Shown here: piece after piece, positions 22,133-34,160 of the stretch
Position numbering within the stretch: the first letter of the stretch is position 1
How the letters are laid out: each line of letters begins with the position of its first letter
Assembly: GCA_030734395.1 (NCBI GenBank)
Contig: JAUZTG010000036.1
Location: 372,001 to 436,000 of the forward strand
Direction: 5' to 3'
Length of the DNA: 64,000 bases
Source of the DNA: Sarocladium kiliense
Taxonomy: Eukaryota > Ascomycota > Sordariomycetes > Hypocreales > Sarocladiaceae
Notes under the pieces: model-generated
The model's input: the letters and a program-made list of their open reading frames with translations, nothing else
Databases searched by the model: none
Told to the model about the DNA's origin: nothing
Program-made: the position numbers and the translations under genes

Positions 22133-23853
22133 ATGCCTCTTATTCCCGCTCGTAGGGCCGTTGCCTTCACGATTGAGGCTGGTCAAGAGCTGAAGATCAC
22201 CAACACCTTCGGCAAGCAGGTCCTGGACTTCTGGGCCTTCAATCCCAAAGATGTCAATGACTTTCTGTCCATGGTCCACACCCGGACTGTCCTTCGCAAG
22301 GTCTCCATTGCCAAGGGCGACAAACTTTACAGCACTCGCCGGAAGCCAATTCTGACGCTGGTTGAAGACACGACAAAGGGTGTCCACGATATGATCTGGT
22401 CTGCATGCGATACAGAGAGGTATCGCATGCAAGGAGTTGAAGGCTACCATGACAACTGCACAGACAACATGCACAAGGTTCGTATTGTTTTCTTGCTTTT
22501 GCTTTTTCAGCAACTTGCGATATTGAATGACATTGCTAATGATGCCTGTTAGGTTCTCGCGGACAAGTACCCCGACTTCCCCATGGCCGCCGATTGGGTC
22601 CCCGACCCTCTTAACCTCTTCATGAACGTCGCCATTGATCACCATGGCGGCCTCGACATTCGACCACCAACTAGCGAAAGGGGTCAATTTGTCGTTATGA
22701 AAGCCGAGACTCCTCTGCTCATTGTGATGAGCTCGTGTCCTCAGGATATCGATCCTGTCAATGCAGGAATGCCCACAGATTGCGACTATGAGATCCTTGG
22801 AGCTTCGCAAACTTCTGAGGCCTCGTTGGCGCTGACACCGTCTTTGTCTACCCGTGGTCCGCCTGGAAAGGTCAAGGTCGCCCTTTCGGTTGACTTTGAC
22901 GCTGTGTCGCACTGGCTTGGGACAGGTTGCCATGCAGACAACAACATGGCTGATTACTCCTCAGGCATCTTCGCTGGCCAAGTCGGCGTGTACCGTCTAT
23001 TGGACATGTTCAAGAAGAACAACGTCGCCGACAAGATGACCTGGTTCATCCCAGGCCACACTACTGAGACATTCCCTGACGCTGCTAAGGCAGTGTTCGA
23101 GTCTGGCGCTGAGATTGGTCTTCATGGCTACGCGCACGAGGGCATTGCGCAGATGACTGAGGAGCAAGAGAAGGACGTTCTCCTCAAGTGGTACGCAGTC
23201 ACCTCCCCTGGAATTCCCTCATGGATACGTGTCTAATCATTGCCAATAGTATCGATGTCGCCGAGAAACTCACAGGCAAGAAGCCACGCGGCTACCGTGC
23301 CCCGATGTACACCATCCGTGAAACCACCGTCAAGCTCCTTCGCGAGCACGAGTTCCTCTACGATTCATCTCTCATGCACCACGACTCCCAGCCCTACTTC
23401 ACCCCTGCCGACCCTCCGATCAAGCCGATCGACTTCAGCAAGCCTGCCTCGTCATGGCTTGAGCCCTCGCCGATTACGTCGCAAGGCTACCCGGCTGAGG
23501 GACTGCACCCACTGGTCGAGCTGCCGTGTGGCTGGTACAACGAAGACATGATGCCAATGATGTATCTGCCTCATCTGGCCAACAGCATGGGCTATGTATC
23601 GACGCGGGTAGTCGAGCAGATGTGGAAGGACAAGTTCATGTGGCTCTGGGAGACTGGCTACAAGGAGGGCGGCGAGGCCTTGGACTTCATCTTCCCTATT
23701 CTGGTCCACCCGGATGTCAGTGGTTTGGCACATATTATCGGCATGATCGATCGCTTCATTGGCTGGCTGCGCGGATTTGGAGATGCTGTTGAATTCTGCA
23801 AGTGTGAGGATATTGCGACAGCATGGTTGGCTGAGCAGCAGAAGAAGAGATAG
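22133..23853 (+). CDS. Fusion protein: DUF1989 domain + polysaccharide deacetylase-like cyclic imide hydrolase/allantoinase domain
   Basis: Three exons, 22133–22477, 22553–23190 and 23250–23853, give 528 residues. Residues 1 to about 200 are a full DUF1989 (urea-carboxylase-associated) domain, with LYSTRRKPILTLVEDTT, VHDMIWSACD, DPLNLFMNV and SSCPQDIDPVN. Bacterial members of this family include the CgdAB carboxyguanidine deiminase. Residues about 220–528 are a NodB-fold domain of the PuuE allantoinase/cyclic imide hydrolase branch: ALSVDFDAVSHW (Asp229 and Asp231), TWFIPGHT, GLHGYAHE (His306 and His310), RGYRAPMY and LVELPCGWYNED. Exon 2 runs unbroken through the domain junction, so this is one polypeptide and not two genes. 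There is no signal peptide, so it acts in the cytosol and is not a chitin deacetylase. The likely role is ring opening of a cyclic imide or hydantoin-like amide, with the DUF1989 part acting on a related intermediate; substrate unproven. Confidence 0.9.
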
Positions 23854-24969
23854 TCACGTAATGTATACAATGCAAATATTTTTAGTCAAGTGAAGTCCAT
23901 GATTCTATTTCCACGACTTTGTTCGCTCTCTTCGCCCATCTGCAAGTTTTCTTCTGGTCGCCAGTACAGCAATTCGCAGCAGTTTACAGCTTAGCTTAGT
24001 TGCAAGCGACAGCATCAGGTTGTCGGGTTCAACGGTAAACTAAACAGACGAGAGAAATTTAAAGCAGCGATTATTATTTTAACACTCGGCAGAAAGCGGT
24101 ATAGCTAATCGAGCATCAAACAAGATATGCAGAGAAATCCCTTACATTCATTGTGGTGAACTCGCAACAGGCTTCGATGGGGAGGAAGGCTGGATCAATA
24201 AGACCAACCTGGTAACGTTGACTTCTAGTGGCTTTAGTGAGAGGTTGTCCCGAGTCATTAGACCCGGGAACAGGCGCTTTGTCTCGGGTGTTTGCAATGC
24301 ATTGCCGCATGTATTGAGCACTCACTATCCCCGGACTTTTGGTCATCCAGTTGCGCAACTTGCCCGTTCTTGTTGCCTGAGATAATAGCCCTCTAATGCA
24401 TGGTAACCCTGCCAAAAGGAAACACGCCCGAGATCCTGGTCACCAGGTTGCCCGACGGCGGACGAGTTGCCCACCAATCCTATCGCCGCGATCAACCCCT
24501 GCGATAGCGAGAGCGGCAAGCGGGGTGGCGGCGGATCTTCAGTGGCGCAACTTCATTCCGGTAGGATAACCCAGCATAGCGGTTATCTGTATCCATAATG
24601 GCTGGGTCGGGAACCCCAATCCAGGGGCTTCATTGGGCAGAACTGCTCTATTTGTCACTGAATCCTTTCGGGCGTTCGGAGTCTTCCCCCGCGTTGATCG
24701 ATTACAAGTTCCTGCAGCTACCCTTGAACCCTTCGCGCGGTGATTGAGGGACGGCCGTCGAGTTGGGGCAGCTTAGATGATGAGGAAGACGTTGCTCTAG
24801 GCTAAAACACGCGAGGCTTTGATTGCGTCGAGTAATCTTTGCATTTGGGGTACAATAGCCTCGTATACTTGTCTGCTTTTTTGAGGAATATTATGTGCGA
24901 GCAAAGTGGGAGTCTTAGATTGACCTTACCATCTCCTGAACTTCAATGTTACCTCTCATCCTGAGCAGA
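23854..24969. other. Intergenic, 1.1 kb
   Basis: Lies between two genes of the presumed catabolic group, both on the plus strand, so it should hold the promoter of the M20 amidohydrolase. No supported gene was found; the small minus-strand frame at 24116–24415 has no recognisable feature. Confidence 0.5.
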
Positions 24970-26517
24970 ATGGCCACCCGTACGACCACCATGATGCCGG
25001 CTTTGACAGTGCCTGGGAAAAGAGCCTTTCATGGCCTCAAGGTCAATGGCGACAGAATGATGGATACGCTGCATAAGACTTGCGATTTCGGCAAGGCGCA
25101 TGCGTATGGCGAGTAGGTCTACTCCTGTTGGTTCTTCGGATCATTAACTAGCAAGCTATAACCGAGACTGACAAGCAATGTAATGTCTAGGCTTCCAACA
25201 GAAACAGGCATGGCACGCCTATCTCTCAACGATGATGATAAGAGAGTGCGAGACTGGTTACATCGCGAAACAGAAGCGCTCGGCTGCAAGGTGACGATCG
25301 ACCAAATGGGCAACATGTTCGCAGTGCGGCCAGGCAAGTCGAAAGAGGCCGCGCCAGTGATTATGGGTTCGCACCTCGACACCCAGCCCACAGGTGGTCG
25401 ATACGACGGTATCCTTGGTATTATGGCTGGGCTTGAAGTTCTTCGGACACTCGAGGATAACAAATGGGAGACTGAAGGCCCTGTTGGACTTGTCAACTGG
25501 ACAAAGTGAGTAACAACCCATGGTCTTAAGCTCATCATCAATCCTGTACTACTACAGATCTGAACATCGACTAACGGATGATCTGCTAGCGAGGAGGGAG
25601 CGCGGTTCCCAATGATCACCGTCGCTTCTGGTGTCTGGGCCGGTGCCATCCCACTGGAGACGGCATGGAATCTCACCGAAGTGACACCTCCTACCGGCGA
25701 TACCCCTCAGAATATGAAGCAAGAGCTCGCACGCATTGGCTACCTGGGTACTACACCAGCCTCGCATACTGCTGTGCCCATCGCAGCGCACTTCGAAGTC
25801 CATATCGAACAGGGCCCGATTCTCGAGAACACCGAACGAAAGATCGGAGTCGTGACAGGCGCACAAGCACATAGCTGGTTTGACGTTGTAGTCTCTGGCA
25901 GCGACGGCCACGCAGGCACTACGCCTATCAGTATGAGGCAAGACGCGGTGCTCGCAGCAGCGAAAATGATTGTGGCATCGAATGAGGTTGCAAAACAGCA
26001 TCAAGGCTTGATCACAACGGGCATTGTCAGTGGTCTGCCTGGCAGTGTGAACACCGTCGCGCATACAGCCCGGTTTACACTCGATGTGCGGCACACAAGC
26101 GATTCAACAGTGGCCAAGATGGTTGAACAATGTCGATCAAAGTTTGAAGACATCGCGAAAGGACAGTCGGAGAAGGGCGTAGAGGTGTCATGGAAAACAC
26201 TGACGGAAAACAAGGCTGTCGTCTTCCACCAAGACTGCGTCAAAGCTGTCGAGGAGGCCGCCGAGGAGTATTGTTCACAACTGCCAAACCATGGAAACAC
26301 AGCTGAGAGTAGGCGGTGGCAGCATATCACGAGTGGTGCTGGACATGATTCCTGTCATGTGAACAAGATATGCCCTACAGCAATGATCTTCACGCCTACG
26401 CGACGCGGTAGAAGCCACACCCCCGACGAGTATTGTCCTCCAGAGGATTGCGTTGCTGGAGCGCAAGTGCTACTAGGTGCAGTATTGCGTTACGACGCCT
26501 CCCGCAAATTGACATAG
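24970..26517 (+). CDS. M20-family N-carbamoyl-amino acid amidohydrolase (hydantoinase/carbamoylase type)
   Basis: Three exons, 24970–25112, 25191–25505 and 25590–26517, give 461 residues, normal for this family. All metal-binding motifs are visible: GSHLDTQPTGGRYDGILG (His109, Asp111 and Asp120), TNEEGARFP (Glu154 and Glu155), HIEQGPILE, and the C-terminal SGAGHDS histidine. The GSDGHAGTTP and RHTSDS segments of the lid domain are also typical. The family includes beta-ureidopropionase of the M20 type, allantoate amidohydrolase and N-carbamoyl-L-amino acid hydrolase; they cleave N-carbamoyl or related amides, releasing CO2 and NH3 or an amine. It has no signal peptide. It follows the cyclic-imide-hydrolase fusion, and ring opening of a hydantoin-like compound would give exactly such an N-carbamoyl substrate, so the two enzymes probably act in sequence. 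Specificity is not determinable here. Confidence 0.9.
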
Positions 26518-26582
26518 CCAATTAATTACACTATTTTGAAGAATATGTCCCTTGCTTAAGTACTACAAGTCAGCAGCTCGGT

Positions 26583-29251
26583 TCAACATGAATCACCCCC
26601 TCCCTTAGCCAGGCCAGACTCTTTGAGAAGCTTGATAGCTGGGCTTTCCGAGCCAGCACCGTGTATGACAGATGATATGCCCTTCCAGAATGAAGCATCC
26701 AATCTCATAGCTGCAAGCCGTGCCAAGGGCCATGCTCGCGCTTGGATACGTAATGTGTCTCTCCACTTGTCCAGCAATGCCTTGTTCCGAACAGCAATGT
26801 CCCTTGTGGGTGACTGGGCTAGGACGAGCAGGATCAGCGTGGAGACGTAGCATAATTGGTATCGTGTGTCTGTTATCTGGTCAGCTTCAAAACATAGACG
26901 AGTGAGGTAATTCATTGTTAATTGAATGCAACGTACAATGAGGCCAGAAGCTCGCAAAATGTTTCGCCCGCAGTAGAGACACGATTTCAGTCGCCACACT
27001 GGCACAGACATGGCAGTTCTCATAAATGGTTGAGATAGGTTCCTGGCATTTGTCTGAAGGCGAGACTTGGTCGTTAGACAATGGTCGAAGTAGAGCGCGG
27101 AAGATCAGTATCTCCAAGGTCAAGTGCTGGAGTCGTAAAATGGCACCATTCTCAAAGTCCTGTTCATTCAGCTCCAGAACAGGCGTTGAGAGGAAAGGCA
27201 GCATCTGCCTCCAGCTCTCTATGCGCGTTCGGAGTCGTTGAGCCCGACCCAGGAGAGCTGTGAGTGCTAGTGATTCCGAATTTGCTCGGACAGAACTGGA
27301 TGTTTGGTAAGCCAGATATCTAGTCTGCCGACTCTCGTACTTACTAAAACTCCTTAAGAACATCCGCCGCTATGACTCCAAGCTCGCATTGTGCCAGAAA
27401 GATGGGTACATGTTGCATGATTGCCTCGCGAACGACGGGGTCTTCATGATCTTGTTCGAAATCATCCTCGCTCAGGCTCGAAACAGACCAGTTAGAGTCA
27501 TGAAGGTGCGAAGGCCGACCACAGACGAGTGCATGCCACGTGTGTCCGACATAGGTCATCCACCATAGTCTCCGACGCAGCATGACCTCCTCACGCGGCA
27601 GTCTCCAATCCTTTGGGTCGATGTTGACTCCGAGGTTTTCGGCAATGGCTACCGCTGAACATGAGAGTGCCCAGAATTTGGAGGGTTCTGCGACGACAAA
27701 ATTGTGTGGCGGCATATGCAGGATCAAAAGGCACAGCTGTAGCAGTGAGAGATGCGAGAAGCAGCTGTCGCGTTGGAAGCTACGGTGAGCAATATCCCAG
27801 AGGTCGTCTGTAGGGACTCCAAGATAGCCATTTGATACACTCAGCTCATCATCAAGGAAAGTGAACGGGGCAGCAAGGGCGTACACAGCGCTCTGGATGC
27901 CAACGGAAACCCGTGATGCGCCATTAGGCTCCAGCATGCGCCTCAGGTCGGAGAAGGAGAGGACTGGGTACCGCGGGTGTACGAAACGAATGTAGCTGCG
28001 TAAATTGTTAACCCCAATACCGCGCACATCTTTCATAGGACAGACTCACAGTTTGACGAGACTCCGTCCCAGCTCAGGGTCCACGATCTTGTTGAGGAGA
28101 GTCAGGTCTGCAGCTTCGGTCCCGCCACTGGACAAATATCTCTCCGTCGCCTTCAAATCCTCTTTCCAAATGGCCTCGTCACTCATCATGAACTGAAGTG
28201 GGATATTAGGGGTGAAGGGTTGGCCTTCACTGCCAGCAATGTCAAAACTCGTTGAGCTTTGTGCATCATTGACGACCCTCCGAAAGTCCAGGCGAAACAT
28301 CTGATAGTTATCATAGGCATTGTACTTGTAGTGGCGCAAAAGAAAGGGATCCGATTCGCATGAGAGACCGATCAAATGGTTTGAGTATCCCTTCCTGGCT
28401 TCCAGTGAGAACTCTACCGGCCAAGACGACGCATGCGCGAGGTGTGCGTGATCTGTCCCCAGTCGCGTCATACTGGTTCGCCGTGCAAATCCATCATCGA
28501 AGTGAGAAGACTGCATGTTCATCTGGTTGGCCAAGCCAATTGCGTCAGACGGCGATTCACTCGACATGCTGGTTGGGGCTGTGCCTTGAGAAGCTGGACG
28601 GACGGCCTCGCCGTTGTTTGGAGACAGCCTGTCTGGGAGGAAGCCCTGGCCGAGATCTAGATCTGCCTGTGTCTCCGAGAAGATGCCGTTCAGGCTTTCG
28701 TTGACCTCTCTAGAGGAGCCGTTGGCAGCAGCGTAACCATTGCTACCACCAAGTCCGTAGTAGCCGATGACGCTGGACAGGTCTTGGATTGCGAAGGGCT
28801 GCCGCATGTCGGCTGGCAATGACCAGAGGTCGCTGTCTCCCAAGTCCATGTCCATCTCTACTGGACGAACAGCCTCCGAAACATTGGCTGAGGGCAAGTC
28901 GCCGAAGTCGGGTCTTTCATACTGGTTCTGGCTTGGTCGACGGGGTTGAGCTGATGATCCTGACGCCGCTTCATCCTGCTTCTCATCGCGAGCTCGATAC
29001 TTGCGTCTCAAAGGCCCAAGAACGAATGTACATTGCCGCTCAAGCCTGCGGCACAGCTCGCACTCGCTCCCATCGCCTTGCAGCTTGCAATGAATCTTGC
29101 GTGTTCGGCACAGATCGCATGGCCTTTGCTTCTTGGAGCGATACTTGCGGCCAGTCCCATTCCCCTCCGGTGCTGGCGCCTCATTCATCGATGCAACAGG
29201 TGAGACACTGGTATGCCTGAGGTCGCTATGCGTAGTGTAGTGCTTGCTCAC
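26583..29251 (-). CDS. Zn2Cys6 transcription factor, Dal81/TamA-like
   Basis: Four exons, 29251–28050, 27995–27345, 27295–26937 and 26869–26583, give 832 residues. The zinc cluster (residues about 45–75) reads CDLCRTRKIHCK then CELCRRLERQC and is followed by GPLRRKYR, as in the Dal81/TamA group. A conserved block after a low-complexity linker (HLIGLSCESDPFLLRHYKYN) is also characteristic of that group. The fungal_trans domain follows (YIRFVHPRYPVL, LRRRLWWMTYVGHTWHALVCGRPSHL). Dal81 and TamA are co-activators for induction of nitrogen catabolism genes, including allantoin, urea and GABA use. Its stop is 66 bp beyond the stop of the M20 gene, in convergent orientation. A pathway-specific nitrogen regulator for this block is the obvious inference. 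The third junction (49-nt intron) is the least certain. Confidence 0.85.
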
Positions 29252-30297
29252 TCTCTCCAGCGATGCGACAGGCTCCGATTGAGGTCCAGCCCAGTATCAG
29301 TCAGGCTGGAGGATGGCGAGAACTCGACAAGTGACCAGGAATGAAGGTGGTTAGCGGTTCTGGGTCTGGGAGAGGTTGACGAGCGGAGATAAGAAGGGCT
29401 GGGCAATCGCTAGGGCGCGTTAATCCCTTCGCTACCGACAGCCAGGCAGTCTTCGGTGGGGACAGCCGCTCTCGGGGTCCGGCTTCTGTTGAGTTGCCGC
29501 AGTGAAGAGTTCAAGTTTAAATGTTTGTCTTCGAGAGGCAGATTGAATGATGAAGTATCAAGGTCAGAGTTAGTAGTTACAGGAGCTTGTTCATCTAGAC
29601 ACTCATCAACCCTCATTCACGGGTACTCCCTCGCAAGTCCAGCACTCTGTCAACGGTCATCGCGTCCTGGTTAGCTCCATAATCGTTCGCATGCCAAGGG
29701 GGTCCCGATCTGGGGTATTAGTAATGATTTCATCTTTTCATTACCTCTGTCAATCGACAAAACGAATCATGGCGCTGCAACCCTCAGTCACAAAGCGGGT
29801 AATGCGGTCCGTAGGGAACAGAACTACTGCTTGTGCCAATCCGAAAATCACTGACGGAAGCTACATGTTGCTCAAGCAGGGCCAAAAGTAACAGACACGT
29901 TATGGCCTATAAGTGTTGCTGAATACAGTGTACAACGCCTCCAATGGATGTCGCAGCACATGGCGAAGGGCTGATCAGAGGGGTGAGGCTTCCGGCCCTA
30001 CGTAAACTTCTACCTGAAATACAGGTAAGGCGTCTTTCTTCACAGCTAGCGTCAGAAGGATGGCAAGCGGATCGAAGCAATGCTGTGTCTGTGAGAATTT
30101 TGTCTACCAACAAGAGAGGACCGTGACAAGTGACGCTTCACGACATGGCTTGCTTGAGAAATTAAGACCCAAATTCTGGTGGCTTCTCCAGACAATGCCT
30201 GTGCAAGTTCATCTTATTGCTATCCTTCAGACTCTGGTTCATCCTCAAAGCTTCGTTGCTCTAGGAGACCGCCATTCTCGCATCATATGCCAGTGTC
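29252..30297. other. Intergenic, 1 kb
   Basis: Upstream region of the Dal81/TamA-like regulator and 3' flank of the second MFS gene. Only small, domain-free frames are present; I see no supported gene. Confidence 0.5.
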
Positions 30298-32082
30298 TTA
30301 GGAAGCCGCCTTGCCACGACTCTCATAGGGCAGAAGCAAGAACATGATCCCTGCAAAGGCGAACAGTGCCGCTGAGATCCAGATCGGCACGCTGGTGTCA
30401 AGACCGACATAGGCACCAATCAGCGTCGCAGAAAGACCGGCTGTTCTGTTGAACATCATGACCAACCCATTGCCTGTGCCTCGGATGGGCGCCGGGAACA
30501 GCTCTGGCGTGTAGCTATACAGTAGTCCGTATACCAGGTTCTGGAAAAAGGCGACACCGCAACTGAAGCCCAAGATGCCCGCTGGTGAGCTGGCACGAGT
30601 GAACAGAAAGAGAAAGGCACTGGTGCAAAGACATGTAAAGCACCCTGTTCCTTTCCGACCAATACGGCGCATGTTCACAGTATAACCCCCCAAAATAGAC
30701 GCTGGGATACCACAGAGAAACTGAATCGTCAGATTGCGATACGTAGTGTTGAGATCACTAGATCCAACAGCAACACCGCGGTTCTCAAGATAGATGGGCA
30801 GGAAATTGTTGTAGATCGGGAACCCCATGCCGATGCTCGTCCAAAGCAATAGCACCATGCTAGTCGACAGCGCCATCTTGGGGGTTGCGAACAGTCCGCG
30901 AAGCTTAGAGGGAGTGAACTTCTCCACTGAGCGTCGGAAAGTCGAGGCATTCGCGGTCTCAGCAGTGCTGGACATCTCCACCGAAGCAAGACGGGCATCT
31001 ATAGCCTGGAAATGCTCAAGAGACAACCAGCTAGACTTGCCGTCTCTGGCGGCAATCTTCTGGATCACGTCGACTGCTTGCGCATCTTTGCCGCGCCCCA
31101 AAAGGTACTTGGGCGTCTCATAGATGCGGAAAGCGAAGCGAACGAGGAACAGGATTGTGGTTAACCCGCCCAGGAACCAGAAGCTGTAGCGCCACCCCAG
31201 GTTGTCAAGAAATGTACACTCCTCCATGGTAGCCCCCTGGGGGCAGCAGAAGTCGGCGATAAATGGCCTGAAATGTTGTCAGTTCTGAGTCGTCAGCAGA
31301 ATAGTGACGTAAACAAAGCAAACCTACCATGCGACCAGCGCAGACACGACTTGTCCGAGAGACCAGAATGCAGACTGCATGACCAGGATGTTCTGATGTG
31401 TTGCGGGTATGAACTCGAGAAAGATGGCGCTGTCGACAGGCTGGTTCCCTCCTGTCCCGGCACCGATGATGGCACTCAAAGTTGCGACTCCAGCAAAGGA
31501 CGGTGCTCCAGCAGCGATCAAGCCAGCCATCGCAGTCATAAGAAGGGTGGTGTTGAAGGCCAATTTGCGACCGATGAAGTCTGCTGTCATGGGCCAGACG
31601 GTAGCCCCAACTACCAAGCCAGCATACTTCGCCGTAGACAGGAAGGCGATTCGCTCGACTCCAAACTCTCGCTTCACTGGCGGTTGAATGTTGGTAACGG
31701 CTTGCATCCAAAGCTGCCGGGCAGAACGATAACTTGTCAGCATAGATCAAGGCTTCAGCATGAAGCGGGATCAAGGAGCTCAACATACATTATCGATGAA
31801 CCATCCAAACCCCGTCGTGAGAAAGATCTTCCACTGAAAGGGTCCCATCCCAATGTCGATGAGAGCCTCGTTCAGGATGGTGATCTTGGCCTCGTAGGCG
31901 GCATCAGCACCTGGCTGTACTTGTGTCGTGTCAATGCCATGGTAGTCCTTGTGGCCTGCAAGGTGAGGCTTCTGGTCATCCACGGACGCAGTGAGCCTCA
32001 AGTCTTGACTGATCTCCCCTTCGGCAGGACCAGCCGTTGAAGAGTTGACTTTAGCCACCCGAGAATCGCTTGCCATGTTCAT
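30298..32082 (-). CDS. MFS transporter (SP/AAHS-like 12-TM permease)
   Basis: Three exons, 32082–31789, 31713–31328 and 31267–30298, give 549 residues; a second ATG two codons later is also possible, and an ATG at 32175 would extend it. The N-terminal 90 residues are hydrophilic. Helix 1 starts at PFQWKIFLTTGFGWFIDNLWMQAV, followed by the loop-2 motif ADFIGRKLAF, the segment GGNQPVDSAIFLEFIP, and LGWRYSFWFLGGLTTIL in the first half. The second half contains YSYTPELFPAPIRGTGNG, the sugar-porter-like motif after helix 10. These mark the PMT/SV2-like fungal branch whose characterised relatives import organic acids and aromatic or amino compounds. It is divergent from the DAO-family flavoenzyme with a 0.75-kb shared promoter containing several GATA motifs, suggesting co-regulation. 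Confidence 0.88.
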
Positions 32083-32239
32083 AAATAAGCAGTAGGACGT
32101 GGCCAATGATGTGGAGTTCGAGATTAAACGAATTCGTTGTTTGGCTGGGCTTCCAAGCCTGGAAACAGGATCCAAGGGGGCTTTTATATCCCTAGCAATA
32201 CATCGGCAATTCCTTCACATATGGGTCATGGTCTCACGG

Positions 32240-32732
32240 CTTATCGCTCACAGCCATGCCCAGGATACTGGATGGCTCAGGTCTGGGCAGGCCTGCGAGT
32301 GGGTCATGATAAAGAGCAACCCGAGAAAGATAGATAGGCAATTTGACCGTGTTCATGAATGATCTGGGGAAAGGTGCGGGGAAGTTGATCTGCGTCGCTC
32401 GAACCTCCTGGATTGTGAGTCGCGTGAGCTGGCCGGTGCTAGAGCGAGCGAAGCGTAGCATTGTGGCGAAAGGCGGTTAAGCTAACCATCCTGTCTGTCA
32501 GCCTCTTCGACCCGCCGCCTACTGACGCTCCTCGATAACAGTCTCCACTATGTACAGAAGAGCGGTTACGCTAATCATGTGTCAAGGGCTCGTGATACCT
32601 TCAACCGTGGCAATAATCGTGGCAACGCCTTTGATCGAACCTTCAACCTGCAGCTTCGTGTAATGATCGGACGTCCCTCGACCGAAGTCGGACATGGTCA
32701 TCCGATGCCGGGAATATTGACAAGTAGATAAG
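32240..32732. promoter_or_regulatory. Divergent promoter with several GATA motifs
   Basis: Between the MFS gene (start 32082) and the flavoenzyme (start 32837) there are matches to HGATAR or its complement at about 32240–32246, 32307–32312, 32534–32540 and 32726–32732, plus AGATAG matches near 32330. They are consistent with AreA/Nit2-type control but are more spread out than the cluster at 18659–18699. GATA is a short motif, so some matches are expected by chance. Confidence 0.35.
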
Positions 32733-32836
32733 AGAATCCCAAGGCGTGCCTATACGGAGACCATGCTATTCCACTGTAGCAACCCCTGCCATTGTCTTTA
32801 TTTCCTAAATCGACAAGCTCCATCTCGTCACTCACT

Positions 32837-34138
32837 ATGTCAACACTCGGCAAAAGCGACCCCATCCTCATCGTAGGTGCGGGCACGTTCGGGCTCTCTA
32901 CTGCGCTGCATCTGCTATGGTCCGGGTTCACCAATATCACTGTCCTAGACAGCTCATCCTCGCTGCCCTCATCGAACTCAGCCGGCAATGACCTGAACAA
33001 GATCATCCGAGCCGAGTATGAGAATCCCTTCTACGTCGATGCTGCCTTGGAAGCCATTGAGAAGGGCTGGAAAACACCGCTCTTCGCCCCTTACTACCAC
33101 CAGACGGGCTACCTCATGCTTTGCAGCGGTGGAGCCTCAGACAAGCCAGTCAAGTCCATGCAAAAGGCAAGGGCGTCAGTGGAAACACATCCTTTCTTCA
33201 AGCCTGGCATCCAGAATGCAGCGACCAGAGAAGACCTGCATCGCCTCGCCTGGCAGCTTGACGGACCACTTCGCGGTTTCCACGGTTACTTCAACCCCAT
33301 GGCAGGCTATGCACACTCTGGCAATGCGCAGCGCGGCCTTGCTGAGCATCTCGCAACTCAGGGTGTTCGTTTTGTCCTCGGCGGCAAGGCTGGCACGGCG
33401 AACAAGATCCTATGTGAAGGGGGGCGATGCATTGGCGCCCAGACTGAGGATGGGCAAAGACGTCTCGCGAACCTGACAGTCTGCGCACTTGGTGCTAATA
33501 ACGCTGCCCTCGTTCCCGATATCAGCAACTTCACGGTGGCTCGATGTTGGGCCGTGGTTCACATTCAGCTTACAGACCGAGAATGCGACATCTTGCGTGG
33601 CTTGCCCGTCATCAACGTCCGCGATCTCGGCTTCTTCTTCGAACCAGATCCGGCGACGAAACTTCTGAAGCTCTGCCATCTCGGAGGAGCTTATAGCAAC
33701 ACCAACTCAGACGGGATATCGCTGCCTCCCTCCACGCCGGTAGAAGACTTCATCCCTGCGGGCGACGAGGCAAAGCTTCGGCAATTGTTGCGTGAAGCCC
33801 TGCCCTGGCTTGCCGAGAGACCATTCGTTGATAAGAAGATGTGCTGGTTCTCTGACTCAGCAGATTCTGAGTATTGCATTGACTTCGTTCCTGGAACGGA
33901 TAAACGTCTAATTGCTTTGGCCGGGGACTCTGGTCACGGCTTCAAGATGCTCCCAATCATGGGTAAGTGGGTAGTCGAGCTGCTGCAAGCAGGCGAACAG
34001 AGCCGTGCCCAGTGGCGGTGGAAGCAAGGAGAAGCGGCGAAGGATTGGGGTAGCGCAGTCAGCTGGAGAGTCGGAAAGGCACAGGAGCTGAGGGATGTGG
34101 TTCAAAACGAGGCCCCTCGACTTCGAGCAAAGCTGTGA
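32837..34138 (+). CDS. FAD-dependent amine oxidase, fructosyl-amino-acid/sarcosine oxidase family
   Basis: Single exon, 433 residues, from the first ATG of the frame. The FAD motif ILIVGAGTFGLSTALHLL is at residues about 11–28. The motif NDLNKIIRAEYENPFY, GYLMLCSG, and the C-terminal MCWFSDSAD and GDSGHGFKMLPIMGKWVVELL are the hallmarks of the amadoriase/monomeric sarcosine oxidase/L-pipecolate oxidase group (DAO superfamily). These enzymes oxidise secondary amines (N-alkyl or cyclic amino acids) to imines with O2, releasing hydrogen peroxide after hydrolysis. No SKL-type peroxisomal signal is present (it ends RAKL). It sits between a divergent transporter and a convergent Zn2Cys6 regulator, so it belongs to the catabolic block. 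Whether it acts on an Amadori product, a cyclic imino acid or an N-methyl compound cannot be told. Confidence 0.88.
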   Translation: MSTLGKSDPILIVGAGTFGLSTALHLLWSGFTNITVLDSSSSLPSSNSAGNDLNKIIRAEYENPFYVDAALEAIEKGWKTPLFAPYYHQTGYLMLCSGGASDKPVKSMQKARASVETHPFFKPGIQNAATREDLHRLAWQLDGPLRGFHGYFNPMAGYAHSGNAQRGLAEHLATQGVRFVLGGKAGTANKILCEGGRCIGAQTEDGQRRLANLTVCALGANNAALVPDISNFTVARCWAVVHIQLTDRECDILRGLPVINVRDLGFFFEPDPATKLLKLCHLGGAYSNTNSDGISLPPSTPVEDFIPAGDEAKLRQLLREALPWLAERPFVDKKMCWFSDSADSEYCIDFVPGTDKRLIALAGDSGHGFKMLPIMGKWVVELLQAGEQSRAQWRWKQGEAAKDWGSAVSWRVGKAQELRDVVQNEAPRLRAKL

Positions 34139-34160
34139 TCATTCATCGGGATTCGAAGTA

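Noticed and set aside
22028..22933. 301-codon minus-strand frame opposite the DUF1989 fusion gene
   Set aside because: It is antisense to well-conserved domain sequence and has no domain of its own; a codon-bias shadow.
22133..23853. Chitin deacetylase call from the polysaccharide deacetylase fold
   Set aside because: No signal peptide, DUF1989 partner domain, and motifs of the cyclic imide hydrolase/allantoinase branch.
16533..26517. Identification of the block as the known nicotinate (hxn) cluster
   Set aside because: An FMO, an imide hydrolase and permeases are shared, but there is no xanthine-dehydrogenase-like HxnS, no HxnT flavin oxidoreductase, no HxnX/HxnY and no C2H2 HxnR, and the DUF1989 fusion and M20 enzyme are not part of it.
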